Part shown: one piece after another, positions 48,801 to 62,577 of the stretch
How positions within the stretch are numbered: the stretch's first letter is position 1
Layout of the letters: each line of letters opens with the position of its first letter
Source of the DNA: Dioscorea cayenensis subsp. rotundata
Taxonomy: Eukaryota > Streptophyta > Magnoliopsida > Dioscoreales > Dioscoreaceae
NCBI RefSeq assembly: GCF_009730915.1
Contig: NC_052475.1
Location: 23,745,016 to 23,809,015 of the forward strand
Reading direction: 5' to 3'
Length of the DNA: 64,000 nucleotides
Notes under the pieces: generated by a model
What the model saw: the letters and a program-made list of their open reading frames with translations, nothing else
Databases searched by the model: none
Told to the model about the DNA's origin: nothing
Made by a program: the position numbers and the translations under genes

Positions 48801-50428
48801 GCTATAATGTGGCCCACATGTGGTTCCCTTTAAACATAAATGTTTTTAATCAGTTCTCATATTCTATCCACCTTAGTCTTGTCTTGTTCACTAACATGCC
48901 CTAAAATTCCATAATTTTTTTAAAAATTTCAATTCTCATGTTTTTTCGTGTGATATATATCCACAATAAAACAATTAGTGCAATGTTATTATATATGTAT
49001 ATAAAGTTGGCAAGTTACATAAAGGGTTTATATAAGTAAGTAGTTTATACTTTAATCTAGATGAGCTAAGTTTTGAATAAGACCCATATAACTATTCCAT
49101 TCATTGAGTTCCTATCCCATAAAAGTGGACACTAATTTTATCATTTATGTTAACGGGTTCGGGTGATGTGCAAACCCGACCCATTAATGGTCCTAAAAGA
49201 AGTAAAAGCAAAAGATTCTTATTAGCCGAAAGTAGAATAATAGCCATACGAGCTACGACACCCCACTTTTCTCTTAAATAAAATTAATCAAAATTAATAA
49301 TACGTGGGCCCTTCCAAATGGTCCAAACCTTTCCTTTCTTATTTATTTATTTATTAATTCTCATAAAAAAGGAATAAATTAAGGACTCACAAGTCACAAC
49401 GCCAAACATTCCAATAAAATTTCGCAACACCTCATGACACATATTATAAAACAAAAAACACTCATTTTTTTCATACATATAAAATTACATATACACCTTA
49501 TAAATTTATATATATATATATATATATATATTATGAATGGTCGCAGCTCAATAAAGGGGTGTTAAAGAGACAAATAAATACTGAATGGGCTGACTAGATT
49601 ACTGTAATAACATGCTTTAAAAAAATTTATTATATGGGGTGAACTTTAACATATAGTCAGATTAAGAGCACATTACGTCTGCAGAGATGATATATCAATG
49701 ATCACAACTCTTACAATGATAAATCCCCTGTTTTGTAATCATGGAGTGGAGAATACGGCTCCTCCTACTGAAGACCCCAATAAATAATATTTTAATAAAT
49801 ATTTATCGTATATTTGCATAATATTTTACAGTATTATGACATAGGAGATTTGACTTTGCACGACCGAGACTGACTTCCACTAAACTATTTAGTGATTGTC
49901 CATAAATTATAAAATTATATAAGGGGTACATATTTATAAAGGTTCTTGTTTTAATTATGTTATCTAATCTAAGGTAAAATTTTAAGTCGAATAAGTAATA
50001 AATAATAAATTAATAATATGCTTAAAAAAAAAGAAAACTTTACTAACATATTGACTTTTTTTTTGGGTTTATGTGCAGAAAACGGACCTTCAATTTCCAG
50101 CCACGTCATCAAAAGGGTAATCTAGTAAATTCGCTACATATCCTGGTCTTTGTGGTCTTTAACCAACTCCCAAGAGTAACGAATCCCACGGTCTCTTGCT
50201 CTAGAGATAACTATGTCTACCCTTTTAAACACTAATCTCAAATATTAGTATGCCACGTCATCATTAATATGGTTTAATGGTTCCGATTTGCTCTACTAAT
50301 TAAGATTAGTATAAGGAATCATACTAAAAGTGGTCTTAAATTTGTTAATTTTTTTGGGAGAATTTTTTATTACTTGGAAAAGTTTGAAAGAAAAAAAATC
50401 CGAGTTTTCTGAAGACTCTTGCGGGCGT

Positions 50429-50456
50429 GGAGAGAGAGAGAGAGAGAGAGAGAGAG
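50429..50456 (+). promoter_or_regulatory. (GA)n tract in the TOM1-like leader
   Basis: A run of about 13 GA repeats roughly 150 bp upstream of the start codon, at the switch from AT-rich upstream DNA to GC-richer leader. GA/CT tracts at plant transcription starts can bind GAGA-binding (BBR/BPC) proteins. Function is inferred from position only. Confidence 0.4.
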
Positions 50457-50602
50457 GAGGGTTTGGGGTTTTCTCGTGGATTTAGGGTTTGCTTTGGGGT
50501 TCGATTGGTGTCTATTTGATCGGTTTCTCGCCGGAGGAGTGTTGGATTTGAGTCCGATTTGGTGTTTTTGAAGTGGTTTTTGGAGGGATCGGTGTGGCAG
50601 CG

Positions 50603-53600
50603 ATGGCAGGGTTGGTGGAGCGGGCGACGAGTGATATGCTGATCGGGCCGGACTGGGCGATGAACATCGAGATCTGTGATATACTTAATCGTGACCCCGG
50701 GTGTGATCTTCTGTGGCTTTTGGATTTTTGTTTAGCTCTTTCTTTTCCTTTCTGTTTCCTTTTTTTTTAATTATGGTTTTTGATTTGGTTCTGGATATGA
50801 TTTTTTTTTTCCTTTTTTTTTCTTTTGCCTTGGTGGTAAACTTTTGCTGGTCGAGTTTTGTAGTTCTTTGAATTTTTAGTGGTTTTGTTGGGTTGATTAA
50901 TAATTAGAAGATGGGGAGGCTGGGGATTTAGAAGAAAGTATGGATTTTTGAGTGTGTGTGGTGGCCGATCGTGAAATTTATGAACTTTGGGTATAGTAAT
51001 TCTTACCCTTCTTTTTTTATGATTATCAATTCTGGAGTTGAATGCTTAAAAGCTTCTCTGATATTTGATTGCTGAGTGCAAGTGTTCAAGAAACAGCTAA
51101 GATTGGCATCGAGGTTTGTGTTATTTTAGTGAAAATTTTTAGTGATGTAGGTGGTGATAAGCTTAGTAGTTGTGGTCATTAGACGATGTTGATTTAAGAG
51201 GTAGTTATAGGGCCAAATTTTCGCCATAAGTGTGATGGAAGGAAGAGAGATATACGATATTGTTATATAATATTCTTTGATAGTGCTTGTAGCTTTGGGT
51301 AGAATGCATAAAGTGTCCAGGCAATTGAGATGTCAATTTTGATAATGGAAACTTTTAAATTTTTCACCCCATGTTTCTTAAAGCATCGTGAGCCCTTTTT
51401 TCCTTAAGTTTTTGTCTCCTGTACATTGAGGACAGTTGTAGAAAGTTTATTCTTTATTTCTGTGGTATGTGATTCGTGGTGATGGTGTGATTATGGATGC
51501 AAAACTAGTAAAACCATTTTTATCATTTCTCGTTAATTTGGTTTGGTAAATTGTAATATATCCACAATGAAACCTATATTTGTTTGTTTGATGGTTTCTG
51601 TATGATGACTATCACAAAATATGCATAAGTTCAAATTTTGATTAGTGTTGATATGCTGTTTGGCTTTTGGTTTTCAGACAAGCAAAGGATGTAGTAAAAG
51701 GTGTAAAAAAGCGTCTTGGGAACAAGAATTCGAAGGTCCAGCTACTTACACTAACAGTAAGCACCATAACTGTTATCTTTGACTCTATACAAATATTACT
51801 GATACTTGTTCTTCTAAATTACTGATATTTGTTGCTTGTTTGATTATTTGTTTATTTAATCTTTATGTGTTGGTAACCCTACCTAAGTGGCGCTCAACCA
51901 CTTTAATGTGTGTCTATTCAAGCACACTAGGTCTATAGTTTTCCTTGTGGGTTCTTGTGCCAATTAGTGGTGCTTGTCATTTGGCTTTCTGTGTTTTATG
52001 AGGAACATATGTAAACATAATTTCAGGTGTCTCGTGAATTTGAAGTTGGGGAGTCGGGACTCCGAATTTTTCATTTTTGATGACCAGTATATCATGTATA
52101 TAAATATGAAGTCAGGCATAAAGATTACTCTTGTTGGGGTGTATGGCTTTGTCATATGATACATGAAGTCCTCTGTCCAGTAAAAAGCTTATCACTTTTC
52201 TCTATTCGACAAATTGAGTTGGATTTCTTTCTCTTATTCTCTTTCTTCTTCTTAAGTGACATATAATGGAACACGGATCTCTAAGCGATGGTTTATCCTG
52301 TGTTAATTGACTAATCTGCATAGGATTGCCTTGTTATCCATTCTGCTTTCAGAAGACTAAGGACCTTCCTCTGTGCTTTTTCTTTTGGATTGAATGACTT
52401 TGGCCTCGTCATTATCATTAATTTTGCTCAATGCATCTATCAGAGTATACGACTTAGCTCATATGGTGACTCTCTCTTTATCATATTTCAGCTGCTGGAG
52501 ACCTTGATAAAAAATTGTGGTGATGTTGTCCACATGCATGTTGCAGAGAAAGATATTCTCCATGAGATGGTGAAGATGGTTAAAAAGAAGGTCATAATAA
52601 CTTTCCCTTGCTCAGTGTTCTTCTTCTTGTTTGATATTGAAAAATCTTAAAAGATCTTGTTACTGCAGCACCCTGATTTTCACGTGAAAGAAAAGATACT
52701 GATGTTAATAGATACTTGGCAAGAAGCATTTGGTGGTCCCCGTGCAAGATATCCACAATACTATGCAGCGTACCAGGAATTATTGGTAATGTTTTCAAAA
52801 CTTACTGTTATTTAATTGAAAGTTTGGCTATCTACCATTATCTGGAATCTTTGTTTTTTTTTTCTAGAAATTGTCTAAGATGATGTAGCATTAACTTCTG
52901 TTCCAAATAATGTTTTATTCAGTCTGACGACAATCGCTTGTCTTACATTCATTTTTCTCATAAGTGCAAGGTTTCTTTGAATGTCTGTGTTGAAGTTTTA
53001 TCTACCCTGCCTTGATGTTTCAGAGTTTGGGATAGAAAATTATAATTATTAACCAGTCTTTTCAAAGATGACTTATACTGTTTTTCCTTTTTCTTTTCCT
53101 TCTTCTAGCGGGCTGGGGCTGTATTTCCTCATAGATCTGAAAGCTCAGCACCTATATTTACTCCTCCTCAAACACAGCCTTTGTCAAACTATCCTCAATC
53201 AGTGAGAAGTCCTGATTATCAGCATGAAGCACCCGAGGCATCTGCTGGATCTGATTTTCCTATCTTAAGGTGCAGTGCATACCTCACTTTTTTATGTCGA
53301 TCCTGTCTTCTCTAATTATGTGAATCACTTTGTCTACCATGTTTTGTGACTTTTCCTTTGTTAATTTTGGTTGATTGATCTTTGTTTTTGATGTTCTCTT
53401 TTATAATTTTATTCATGTTTTTTGACAACCATGATTTCTTCTTTTTTGCTTTCTCTTTCATGGTGAATTTTGTGTGAGATTGTTCTGTCCACTGATGTTC
53501 ATGCAATGCAGAACTTTCTTCAGTTCTCTTTTTGTAAAAGTAACCAGGTTTCATTCAGTGAAATCAATGAACTGATCTGTGAGGGTTACCTGAGCTTGAT

Positions 53601-56600
53601 GAACACATTTACACTAGCAATTATTAGGCAATTATTGGCATGTGCATAACTATTTTGAAGTACAGCACCAATGAATGGGCAGGACAGGAATGGGTTACCT
53701 GTTAATTTTTTAAATACTATTACTAATGTCTTGTTTGAGGATAACGCTGTTGAATTGTTATGCTTTTCTTAAGTTGGTTGACTAGTGTTATTTTTATGCT
53801 GTTGAAGCATAATGTTTTTGTTCCTTATTGTGATTCATCAGCAATTTTATTCGTTTCTTTTGCTTTTATTTCTGGGTGTTAAAACTATACCCCTTTGTTC
53901 AGCCTTACAGAGATCCAGAATGCGCGTGGTATCATGGATGTTCTTGCGGAAATGCTAAATGCTTTAGATCCTGGAAATAGAGAGGTATCCTTAGTCTGCA
54001 TCTTTGATTATATTTGTCAACTATTAGATCAAATAAATAACTACGTGGAATTTATTTATGATTATAATTACTTTGGAGTCCGTACCAGAATAGTCAAATA
54101 AGGTTTAAATTTGAATTTCATTTTTGTCAACTATTACATCAAATAAATAACTAATTGGAATTTATCAATGATTATAATTACTCTGGAGTCTGTACCAGAA
54201 TAGTCAAATAAGGTTTAAACTGTGTTGTTACTAAAGGTCGGATGGGATGCACTTTCCCTTGCATGTTAGTCTGGCTAGTTAGTGCAATTTTTAGTATAAA
54301 TGCATAAATGCTGATCATGTTAGTTATATGTCACAGGGTTTGAGGCAGGAGGTAATTGTTGACCTAGTTGAACAGTGTCGATCTTACAAACAAAGGGTGG
54401 TACAACTTGTGAACACTACATCGTAAGACCTTGTAGCATAATTTCTGATGCTATTTACTTATTCTTTATATTATTAAAGTTGATTTTGTAACTTCATCAT
54501 GATGTAGCTTGTAATCATCTGTTTTTAGGATCATTTTAGCTATGAGATTTGAATGATTGCTAATCTCAGACCTTGATGCTCCTGGTTTCTGATTTACTAT
54601 TGAAGGTTAATAATATTTCTTTTAGTAACATATCTAAAACATATGATTTTATCTATGTTTGATCTATCACTTCTCTGGATGAGGGAAAAAATAGAAATTC
54701 CTGCTACCTAAATTTTATTAATTCAAAATTTTTTACTGGCTTAGATGCCCATTGCACTTGTCTTTAAACTTGTGCTTTTGTTGGAACTCTGTAGTTATGC
54801 ATCTTGGCTCACTGACCGGCTGTCTTGCTGATTTTCTTCTAATAACAGGGATGAGGATCTCCTTGGCCAAGGACTTGCTTTAAATGATGATTTGCAGCGG
54901 GTTCTTGCCAAGCATGATGCAATCGCTGCTGGTATTGCTGTGCGCCCAGAAAAACCAAAAACTTTACAAGCACTTGTAGATGATGATAATTCTGCCGCAA
55001 CTAATCATGTTGGTCATCCACCACCAGATCAAAGGTAAGTTACTTGATTTATTAATTTCTTCTTTGATATGCTGTTTATGAGAAATATTTAAGAAATTTT
55101 ATTTTTTTTGGTATTTGTACCTCCTGATAGATCTGTGCAATAGATGATATTGACTCTCTGATAATTATGAGATTAACTTTTTGTGAAGGCAAAAGGACTT
55201 TATTTTTCTTTTTCATTTTCTCTTTTTAACCAGCATCCTTCCTCAGTTTTAGTTGGCAGACAAGTAGTTATTTGTGCATGAGTCGTTCTTTGTGTTCTTA
55301 GAAATAGAAAAATATTATGTCACCCTGCCAGAAAAGTAGACATGAAAGGCTTTCTTTTTTCCTTTTTTTTTTCCGGTGAATCAAACTTTCAGATGCCAAT
55401 GAATGAAGTATATTCCTGTTAAAGTTTGCAAAAGCTCTTTGTGGAGCGAATGGAAATGTTTTGGTAGATTTATTTATGTAAATATAGGCAATACTAAGAT
55501 TTATGATCTGGTTCTTATGGTAAAATTATTTGTACTGCTCATATGATTGATGAATGAGTCATTTATTTGTTTTATTACTTCTAAAGTTACAAAGCTTTTT
55601 AAATCTATTTGATACTTTTCCATCTGACATGGCTAGGCATAAATGAATGTCCATTTGTAGGTCCCCTACAAGCACAAGCACAAATAACCAGCCACCTCTT
55701 CAGCAGTTGCTTCTACCGGCACCACCAACATCTAATGGATCTGCAAAACCTCCTGCAAGAGTTGATCCAAACATGGATCTTCTCAGTGGTGATGACTATA
55801 ATACACCTCCTGCTGAGAATCCGCTAGCCCTTGTCCCTGTCAATGCACCACTTACCAACCTCTCGGCATCTGACCAGAATGTTTTAGCTTTGGCAGACAT
55901 GTTTGCTGAAGCCAGTAATGCAAAGACTAGTAACAATCCTAACAGTACTTTTAGTTCTAACCCAGCATTCCCAGAACCACAGGTGTTTCCGGCTGCAACA
56001 CCTCAGCTTCAGCAGTCCCAACCTGGTCTTTATCCTAATGGGGGCAGCCAAAACTCAGGAACACTTCACTATCAACCAGCAGCTAATGGCCATGGGACCC
56101 AGCTGAATCACAATAAACCTGTATGGAATGGTGAAGTTTCCCAAGGCTTCAATCCTCAGCAGCAAACATTTGGATATGGTAAGCCCACTATTTTTTTGGC
56201 CTTAATTATGATTAATTTTGGAACATGTACTATGTATAGGAGTGTGTTTTAAATCCGTCCATTTTTCTCAAGCTTTGCGTTTACTTTTTAATGTCAAGTG
56301 GTTTATAATTTAAAAATTTAAGTGTGCCTTTTTCTTGACATTCCACCTGAAATGCTTGAAATCTTTTGTTATCCTCAAACTTTTCAATATTATTTGCTGA
56401 GCATCATCATCGAAACTAAATCTCTCTTAACAGGCCCAGATGATCAAGGCGGGGCCTTGCCTCCACCGCCATGGGAAACTCAAACAACTCAAAGCAATGA
56501 TGTGGATGGCTTGCAGCCTCAGCCAAGCCCCCAATTTGGAGTTACGCAGCCTCAGCTTGTGCAGGGCTCCCAGTTTGGAGTTATGCCACCTCAGCCAATT

Positions 56601-57149
56601 CAGGGAACCCAATTTGGAGGCATGCCTTACCAACCAATGCAGGGCACCCCGTTTGGTGGTATGCAACCTCAGCCGGTTCAGGGCAGCCAGTTCGGAGGCA
56701 TGTACCCTTCACCTATGCAGAACAATCAACTGGGCTTATATCCTTCACCTATGCAGAATAATCAGCCAGTGGGGTTATATTCTCAGCCAATTCTAGGTGT
56801 TCAGATTCCGGGAATGCATCAAACTCCAATGCAGATGCAGATGCAGATGCAGCTCACTGGATATGCGTACGGGCAACAACCCAAAACTCAGTTCTATGAT
56901 CCAAGGCAATCTGCCTACCCTTACTCGAACCCCAATGACGTCTCTCAGAGAATGTATGGGCTTTCCGTACAAGATAACGGTCAATACATGAATATGAATT
57001 CCTCTTATCAGATGTCGGCTTCCTCTTCTCTTTACACACAGCAGTCCAACAAACCGGCGAAGCCAGAAGATAAGCTCTTCGGTGATCTTGTTAATATGGC
57101 CAAATCAAAGCAAAGCAAACCTCCTGTCAATAAAGTTGGGAGCTCATGA
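50603..57149 (+). CDS. TOM1-like (TOL) VHS-GAT ubiquitin-sorting protein
   Basis: Ten exons: 50603-50700, 51678-51756, 52492-52590, 52669-52785, 53109-53269, 53903-53984, 54337-54422, 54849-55034, 55661-56178 and 56434-57149. All are in phase, giving 713 residues. Residues about 1-140 form a VHS domain ([56 protein letters not shown]). A GAT domain lies at about 180-275 ([39 protein letters not shown]). The long C-terminus is disordered and Pro/Gln-rich, with five 13-residue QGSQFGGM-type repeats near 520-590. TOL proteins bind ubiquitinated membrane cargo and pass it to ESCRT for vacuolar degradation, as for PIN auxin carriers in Arabidopsis. Start [13 protein letters not shown] is preferred over an in-frame Met 30 bp upstream, matching the family N-terminus. 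Confidence 0.95.
54016..54220 (+). repeat. 110-bp tandem duplication in intron 6 of the TOM1-like gene
   Basis: Units start gtcaactatta at 54016 and 54126 and end aatagtcaaataaggtttaaa. They differ by a handful of substitutions. Confidence 0.88.
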
Positions 57150-57369
57150 AATCTGAGTGAGCCTTTATTTTGTAGATTTTTTTTTCCTTTTCTCTTGGTG
57201 ATATTTGTAGTTCTTTTCAATATATATTTCTCATTTCATGCCTTATTTGTATGTTTGCGTTTGTTTTGATAATGTAAATCTTCAGCTAGACAGGAAAGGA
57301 TACATGAGGTTTTATTACAATGCTTATGAAACTCTGCTTTGTTGCCAATACTGATTTATCACTTATTTA

Positions 57370-57510
57370 GAATCATATTTCAGAGCCTGTATATGATTGT
57401 ATAAATTCTTAAGGAGAGCTTTCTTGTCTGTGAGATTGTAAGAATTATATTTCAGAGCTTGTATATGATTGTATAAATTCCATAGGAAAGTTTGCTTGTC
57501 TGTGAGATGG
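57370..57510 (+). repeat. About 71-bp tandem duplication downstream of the TOM1-like gene
   Basis: Units start agaatcatatttcag (57370) and agaattatatttcag (57441) and share gtatatgattgtataaatt and cttgtctgtgaga. They lie in or just past the 3' UTR. Confidence 0.85.
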
Positions 57511-57652
57511 TAAAATGCTGGGATGAAAGTTGCACATCTTTGGCACTCTGTTTCATGAATACAAGTATTATGATTGGGATTTTAGTGAAAGTATACATGG
57601 GAAAGAAATCAAAACAATGATTGTGAAAACAAGAATTTTAATGTGGTCCTTT

Positions 57653-60600
57653 TCAGATCTGGAAATCAATGACACATCCACAAAGCTTCTCGGCAGTCTC
57701 AATTCTACTGGTCATTGAATCAAGTTGTCTGAGTTTGCTACGATGCGAATTTTTGCCATTCTTCTTCGCAAGTTGGTGTTCAGCAGGCCGATGACATTGT
57801 TGGTTATGGTCATCAGATGAAAGTCCAGCTTCATTGCTGCCCTGTGAACCTGTTTCAAAAGAATTAAACATTTGATGACAAATACTTTGTTTTATTTCTC
57901 GACCTTTTTTTCTTTGTTCATAGTAAACATCTCAATTTGTGCCCTATGGTTGATACCAGTTTTGCAGAAAAAGAATCCAAGTGCCATCTAATGGAGTTTC
58001 AAAAGTTATACTTACATTCACCTCTTAAATTTTTATGTATAATAACATAAACAATTTTCATAAATCTCCTAAGATATGCTCTCTTTGTACAATTGGGTAT
58101 AGAACAAATCATTAAGGTTTGAGGCGGTATTTGTAATTAATCATGGCCTGTTTTACTAATAATGGTTCCTTGCAACCCTGAATACTGCAATTTATATAAC
58201 CAGGTATAATAAAGGAGGCCAATCCACAATAAACATCTAAATTAGTTATTGAAGAACAAAAATCTATTTATTGTTCTAAGCCTACTCATTCTGCAACACC
58301 AAAATGACCAGGCTAATGAAAATTAGAAAGAGAGCCAAAAACTCAGGATGTCTACCTTTCTGTGAAGATAATTTTGGTGTTGTCATGTCCCTTGTCACAC
58401 ATAACCAGGATATCTCTCCCATCATTCTTTGTTTTGGTGAAACAGGGATATGCCAGTGGCCTTGCTCAGACTCCTGAACATTTTAGGAAAAATTCAGGTT
58501 ACACAATCATGCTTCAAAATGAACTCTACTTACACTACAAATAAAAGAATTCTTCTGATTTATATTCAACTGAGTCTCTCTGACACTTTTTTGTTTCAAA
58601 TGAATTTGGAATACACTGCTATATTGTACCATCAAGGCTCTGTATTTAGATAAGTTCAGTATGACAAAGGATAAGAATTATATTCTTTGTGAACTTACGG
58701 AATATATATGATAGTTTGAGCATGTACTAAAGCTTGAGCAAACTAAGATGCAAACCTGGATAACAATCGAACAAGGAGGAGGCATGCGGAACTCAAATCT
58801 TCCATTACGGTAATTGAAATGTACCTATCACATGTATATGTATTTTTTCATTAGAGGTAGAGCATCGACAATAGTTAACAATTTTATTCATGCAAGCTTC
58901 TGGAACAACTACTACTTTGAATAAATTTGGAAACCACAAAGGCTATAGATGGTACTTCATCTAAAGTTTAACATGCTCAAATTTTTTAAATTCAGCATAT
59001 TGTTTTAACAAAACAGACCATTGATTATACAATCACCTATGCACTTCAAATGAATGTATACATATAGTCGCGATTGGATCATTGGATCAGAGATAAAACT
59101 AGGAAATAGATGATACTATCTGACTTAGTTAATACTTTATCTGGCAGTTGGGTATTCAAGATAAGAGATTTCTCTTGCATTATCAAGGCCTAAAACAAGC
59201 ATAAATTGCAAGCTTCACAGTACATTAAAATCTTCTATTTTTGTTAATGCTCAAGTACCTGATGCCTTTCTTTCCATTTGGGAAAGAAATCATTTCCCAA
59301 AAGCTGGAATAAATGGTCTCTCATCTCATCATTGGTAACGATCAAGCTTTTACATTTTATTGCTGCATACAACCAATACCTGAACCACATGTTATCACCT
59401 ACAGTGGTTTAAAGCAGAATATTAAAGCAATGTATAAAAACAAAAAACTTAAGGAAATATATTACCAGACTCTTAAAGGGACACTACATAAATCTCACAT
59501 CCCCTAAGAAAATAAGCAAATGAAAATAATAATAACAATAATGGGAGTCGAAAATGAGGCATATTTATGTTAACTCAGTTTCTCTAAAAGAACTCCAGTT
59601 GGGGAAGAGGATTAGCGTTGTTATGTTAAAACTCATCAATAGTTTGTCATGCATCCGTTTTGACAATGGCCTGTGTGCATAGAAAATGTGCTGTAGCACT
59701 AATTTGATACATCAGCTTGAGAAAAGCTAGGATAAATAAACTTCAAGCCAAACAAGTTTCCTATCCCCTTTTTCTCAATATTTTCATTCTGTAACACTAT
59801 GAATTCCTCTTTCATGTCCTCTGAGATTCAACTTGGCAAGAAACCAAGGTGATCAAGTGATACCAGAGGGAAACGTTGACAACAAAACATTTCATCTATT
59901 AATTTTTTTTTGGGTAGAGTTCTCCACATTGTTAATGTATGCTGCTAAGAATGATTCCAATCAACTTGAAGCCAATTTTTTTCTTGGAAATATGTAAACA
60001 TGAGTATAGAGAAAGGTACCACTCTGATTCTCGCAGATAGGGCATTGTCTTCCTCTGCCCAAACCATGGTACAGGTTCTGCATTAGCTTATGGCCTACTA
60101 AATACTAACTCTCTCCTGCTATGTGGCACTTAAAGAAAAAAGGGTACCGCATTCTGGGACTAACACTGAATGCCATAACAAATGCAAAATAATCCTGATT
60201 ATCCATAAGAAATTAGAAGGCAAACCACCCAGCTAGATTTCTGAAAACATGAAAAGATGACAGATAATTCCATATGTGATTGAAAAGTATATAGCATAAG
60301 CTTACCAATCATCATTAGACCCCGTAGGAGTTGCATAAATACAATCGGCGTTTTTCCATTTCTCTAGAAGCTTTTCATTTGCAGGTTCATCCATCCAGCC
60401 CCCAGTAAGACGCTTGTTATGGATTATGATAAGCGGCCATTTCTTTGATGGCAGTTTTTGCCGTATGGCATTAACAACAGTGTTGACCTATTTATTTATG
60501 AAAATGGTTCAATAGTGACAACCAGGATTTAATAATTCCATAACTCCACTGAAACAAACCTTGTTTATTGAAAGTTGCCTCTGGCTGAAAAGTCCCACAT

Positions 60601-62577
60601 TTGCGCCATCAACAACAGCTTCAAAAGGGCCATAATAGTCCAACCATTTCTGCATATAGTAAAAAAAAGAAGAAGGGAATATTAACTTATCAACCCTTCA
60701 AATCCATTAGGCTTCAAAAATTGATGACACTCAGAAGCTATAGTATTAAATTTGGATAGAGTCAAGGAAATGTCAAACTAGCATTTCCATAAATATTGAA
60801 GATGAGAAGATGGTTGGCAATAAAAGGGAAAGAAAATATTAAAAATATGGACCAAAAAGGGAGTTTTCTATCAGCTATTGTCAACGGTTCCATGAATATA
60901 TACACATAAATCACAAAAAAAAGGTATCTAGAGAGATTTCATGAATAGAATAGATGGGAATCTGCTAAAGGATACAAAACAGACAACACAGTGAGAAAGG
61001 CTAAGAATTCAAATGAATCAAGCTACTATACTTGAAATTTCTGAAAGCTCGAGTGTCTTTCCCTCTTGCAAGCTATTGAAGCTACAGATCTAGCAAAGTC
61101 TTCTGTCTCAATCGGATCAAGGTCTATGGTCAGCAATTTCTCACCACAGCCCAAGCAGATACCATCACAATCAATTTGCTCATGTTTAACGGTCCATTTT
61201 CCCTTCCCCAACCATCCTAAACCATGCCACCCCCCTCCGCCGTTCTCCATAGCCTGCTCGACTAACTTCCTATCCCATTTCCTCTTTCCCAATCTAGTAG
61301 CATTCTTACTCTTAAACCATTGCTCAATTAAACTAGCTGTGGACGGAGACACCTGCCTCACAGTAGTCCTAAGCTTATGCAGTATATAGTAAACCTTATC
61401 CCCTCGACATGCTACAACACTAGTTCTTAGAAGCGCCTCCAATTCAGGCTCTTCTGGGCAGACCCCAGACTTCAACATGTGTTCTTCTACTTCGAAAGCT
61501 TTCTCAATGTCGCCATTTTTGCAGTATACAAACAAAGCAGGACCATATGACCGCAACTTTGGGTTTATGCCCAAACTCTTCATCTGTTTGACAACCTCAA
61601 AAGCCATATCTCCATTGCCCATGGACAGTGCCATTCGTGCAACAGCTGTTAAAGCTGCCTCATTCATTGGAATTTCCTCCAAGCACATTCTTTCATATAT
61701 CTCAAACCCTCTTGTTCGGGCATAATCCCTGACGTCTTCACTAACCTGGATTGCAGTGCCCTGCTTCTCCCTGTGACTAATTTCATTCTCTTCATTGTAC
61801 CATTCGTCTGCTAGTCCATTTCCACTCATGTCTTCTGATTCGTCTTCACTGAAGTCACACACACTACTACTACTATTAGCACTGGTTCCACTACCACTTT
61901 TTGCTGGATGAACAACCCCAACCGCTGCAGAAGAGCACAAGTAGAGAAGCACATTATAATGATACTGCCCCAACTTGACACCATCCCTCACTGCGGAGTC
62001 ATACAAAGCTATAGATCCCATAACATCCCCCATTTTCGAGCACATATCCAGCCTCAATCGCAGCTCAACTTGAGCATGATGGTCCTTATCTTTCTTCCTC
62101 CTGTTACCCATCTTCCTCTTCTTCACTTTCTTCTCATTCAAAAAGCCACCAGCCACAAATTTTCTTCCTTTCTGATTTGCCCATCTCATCCTTCAGCCTC
62201 ATGGAACCATCCCTCTGCTTTCCACCTCTAACCCCAACCATTTCCTCACTACTCACTTGTCCACTCCCTTTATCTATAGACCTTAGAAAAGACATCGTAA
62301 AAGTGATACCTTTGTTTGCTTTGTCTCTTGGAGGCATTTCATCAGACACCTTGCAAGCAATGGGTTTGACAAGGGAAAAAGAAGGAAAGCCAAAGAGGAA
62401 GTGAGAAAGGGATTGGAACTTGAAGCCATTAGAGGATGAATAAGGGAAGTGGCTGGAGATTGGGAATGGGTCTGGTTGGAAGGGCTTGAGAGGGAGGAAA
62501 GAAGAAGCAGTAGTAGAAGAAGAAGAAGAAGCCATGGAGGGATGGCAGTTGGTGTGAGGAAGGGTCTGGGCTTCCAT
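57653..62577 (-). CDS. PRORP: Protein-only RNase P (PRORP), tRNA 5' processing enzyme
   Basis: Seven exons, read leftward: 62577-61032, 60649-60560, 60487-60306, 59379-59259, 58824-58756, 58473-58356 and 57849-57653; about 773 residues. A Ser-rich N-terminus (transit-like) leads to PPR repeats (LDMCSKMGDVMGSIALYDSA, SYGPALFVYCKNGD), then the bridging zinc domain (GICLGCGEKL; GHWHIP; SWLCV supply the two Cys, His and Cys). The NYN metallonuclease keeps its acidic residues (VVDGANVGLF, GSNDDWYWLYA, VTNDEMRDHLFQLLGN). It cleaves 5' leaders from pre-tRNAs in organelles or nucleus. Two additions stand out: an acidic Ser-rich insert (DFSEDESEDMSG) within the PPR part, and a C-terminal tail of about 65 residues. 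One extra A in a run near 62163 shifts exon 1; all other junctions are in phase. A second possible start is Met at 62535. Confidence 0.94.

Larger units (their letters stand above)
46352..50602. other. Long AT-rich intergenic region
   Basis: 4.2 kb without a gene. It holds two tandem duplications (listed separately), (TA)n at about 49507-49530, and the presumed promoter of the TOM1-like gene from about 50050. There, two cacgtca boxes (about 50102 and 50256) lie in gccacgtcatc contexts. Open frames are absent or low complexity. Confidence 0.65.
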
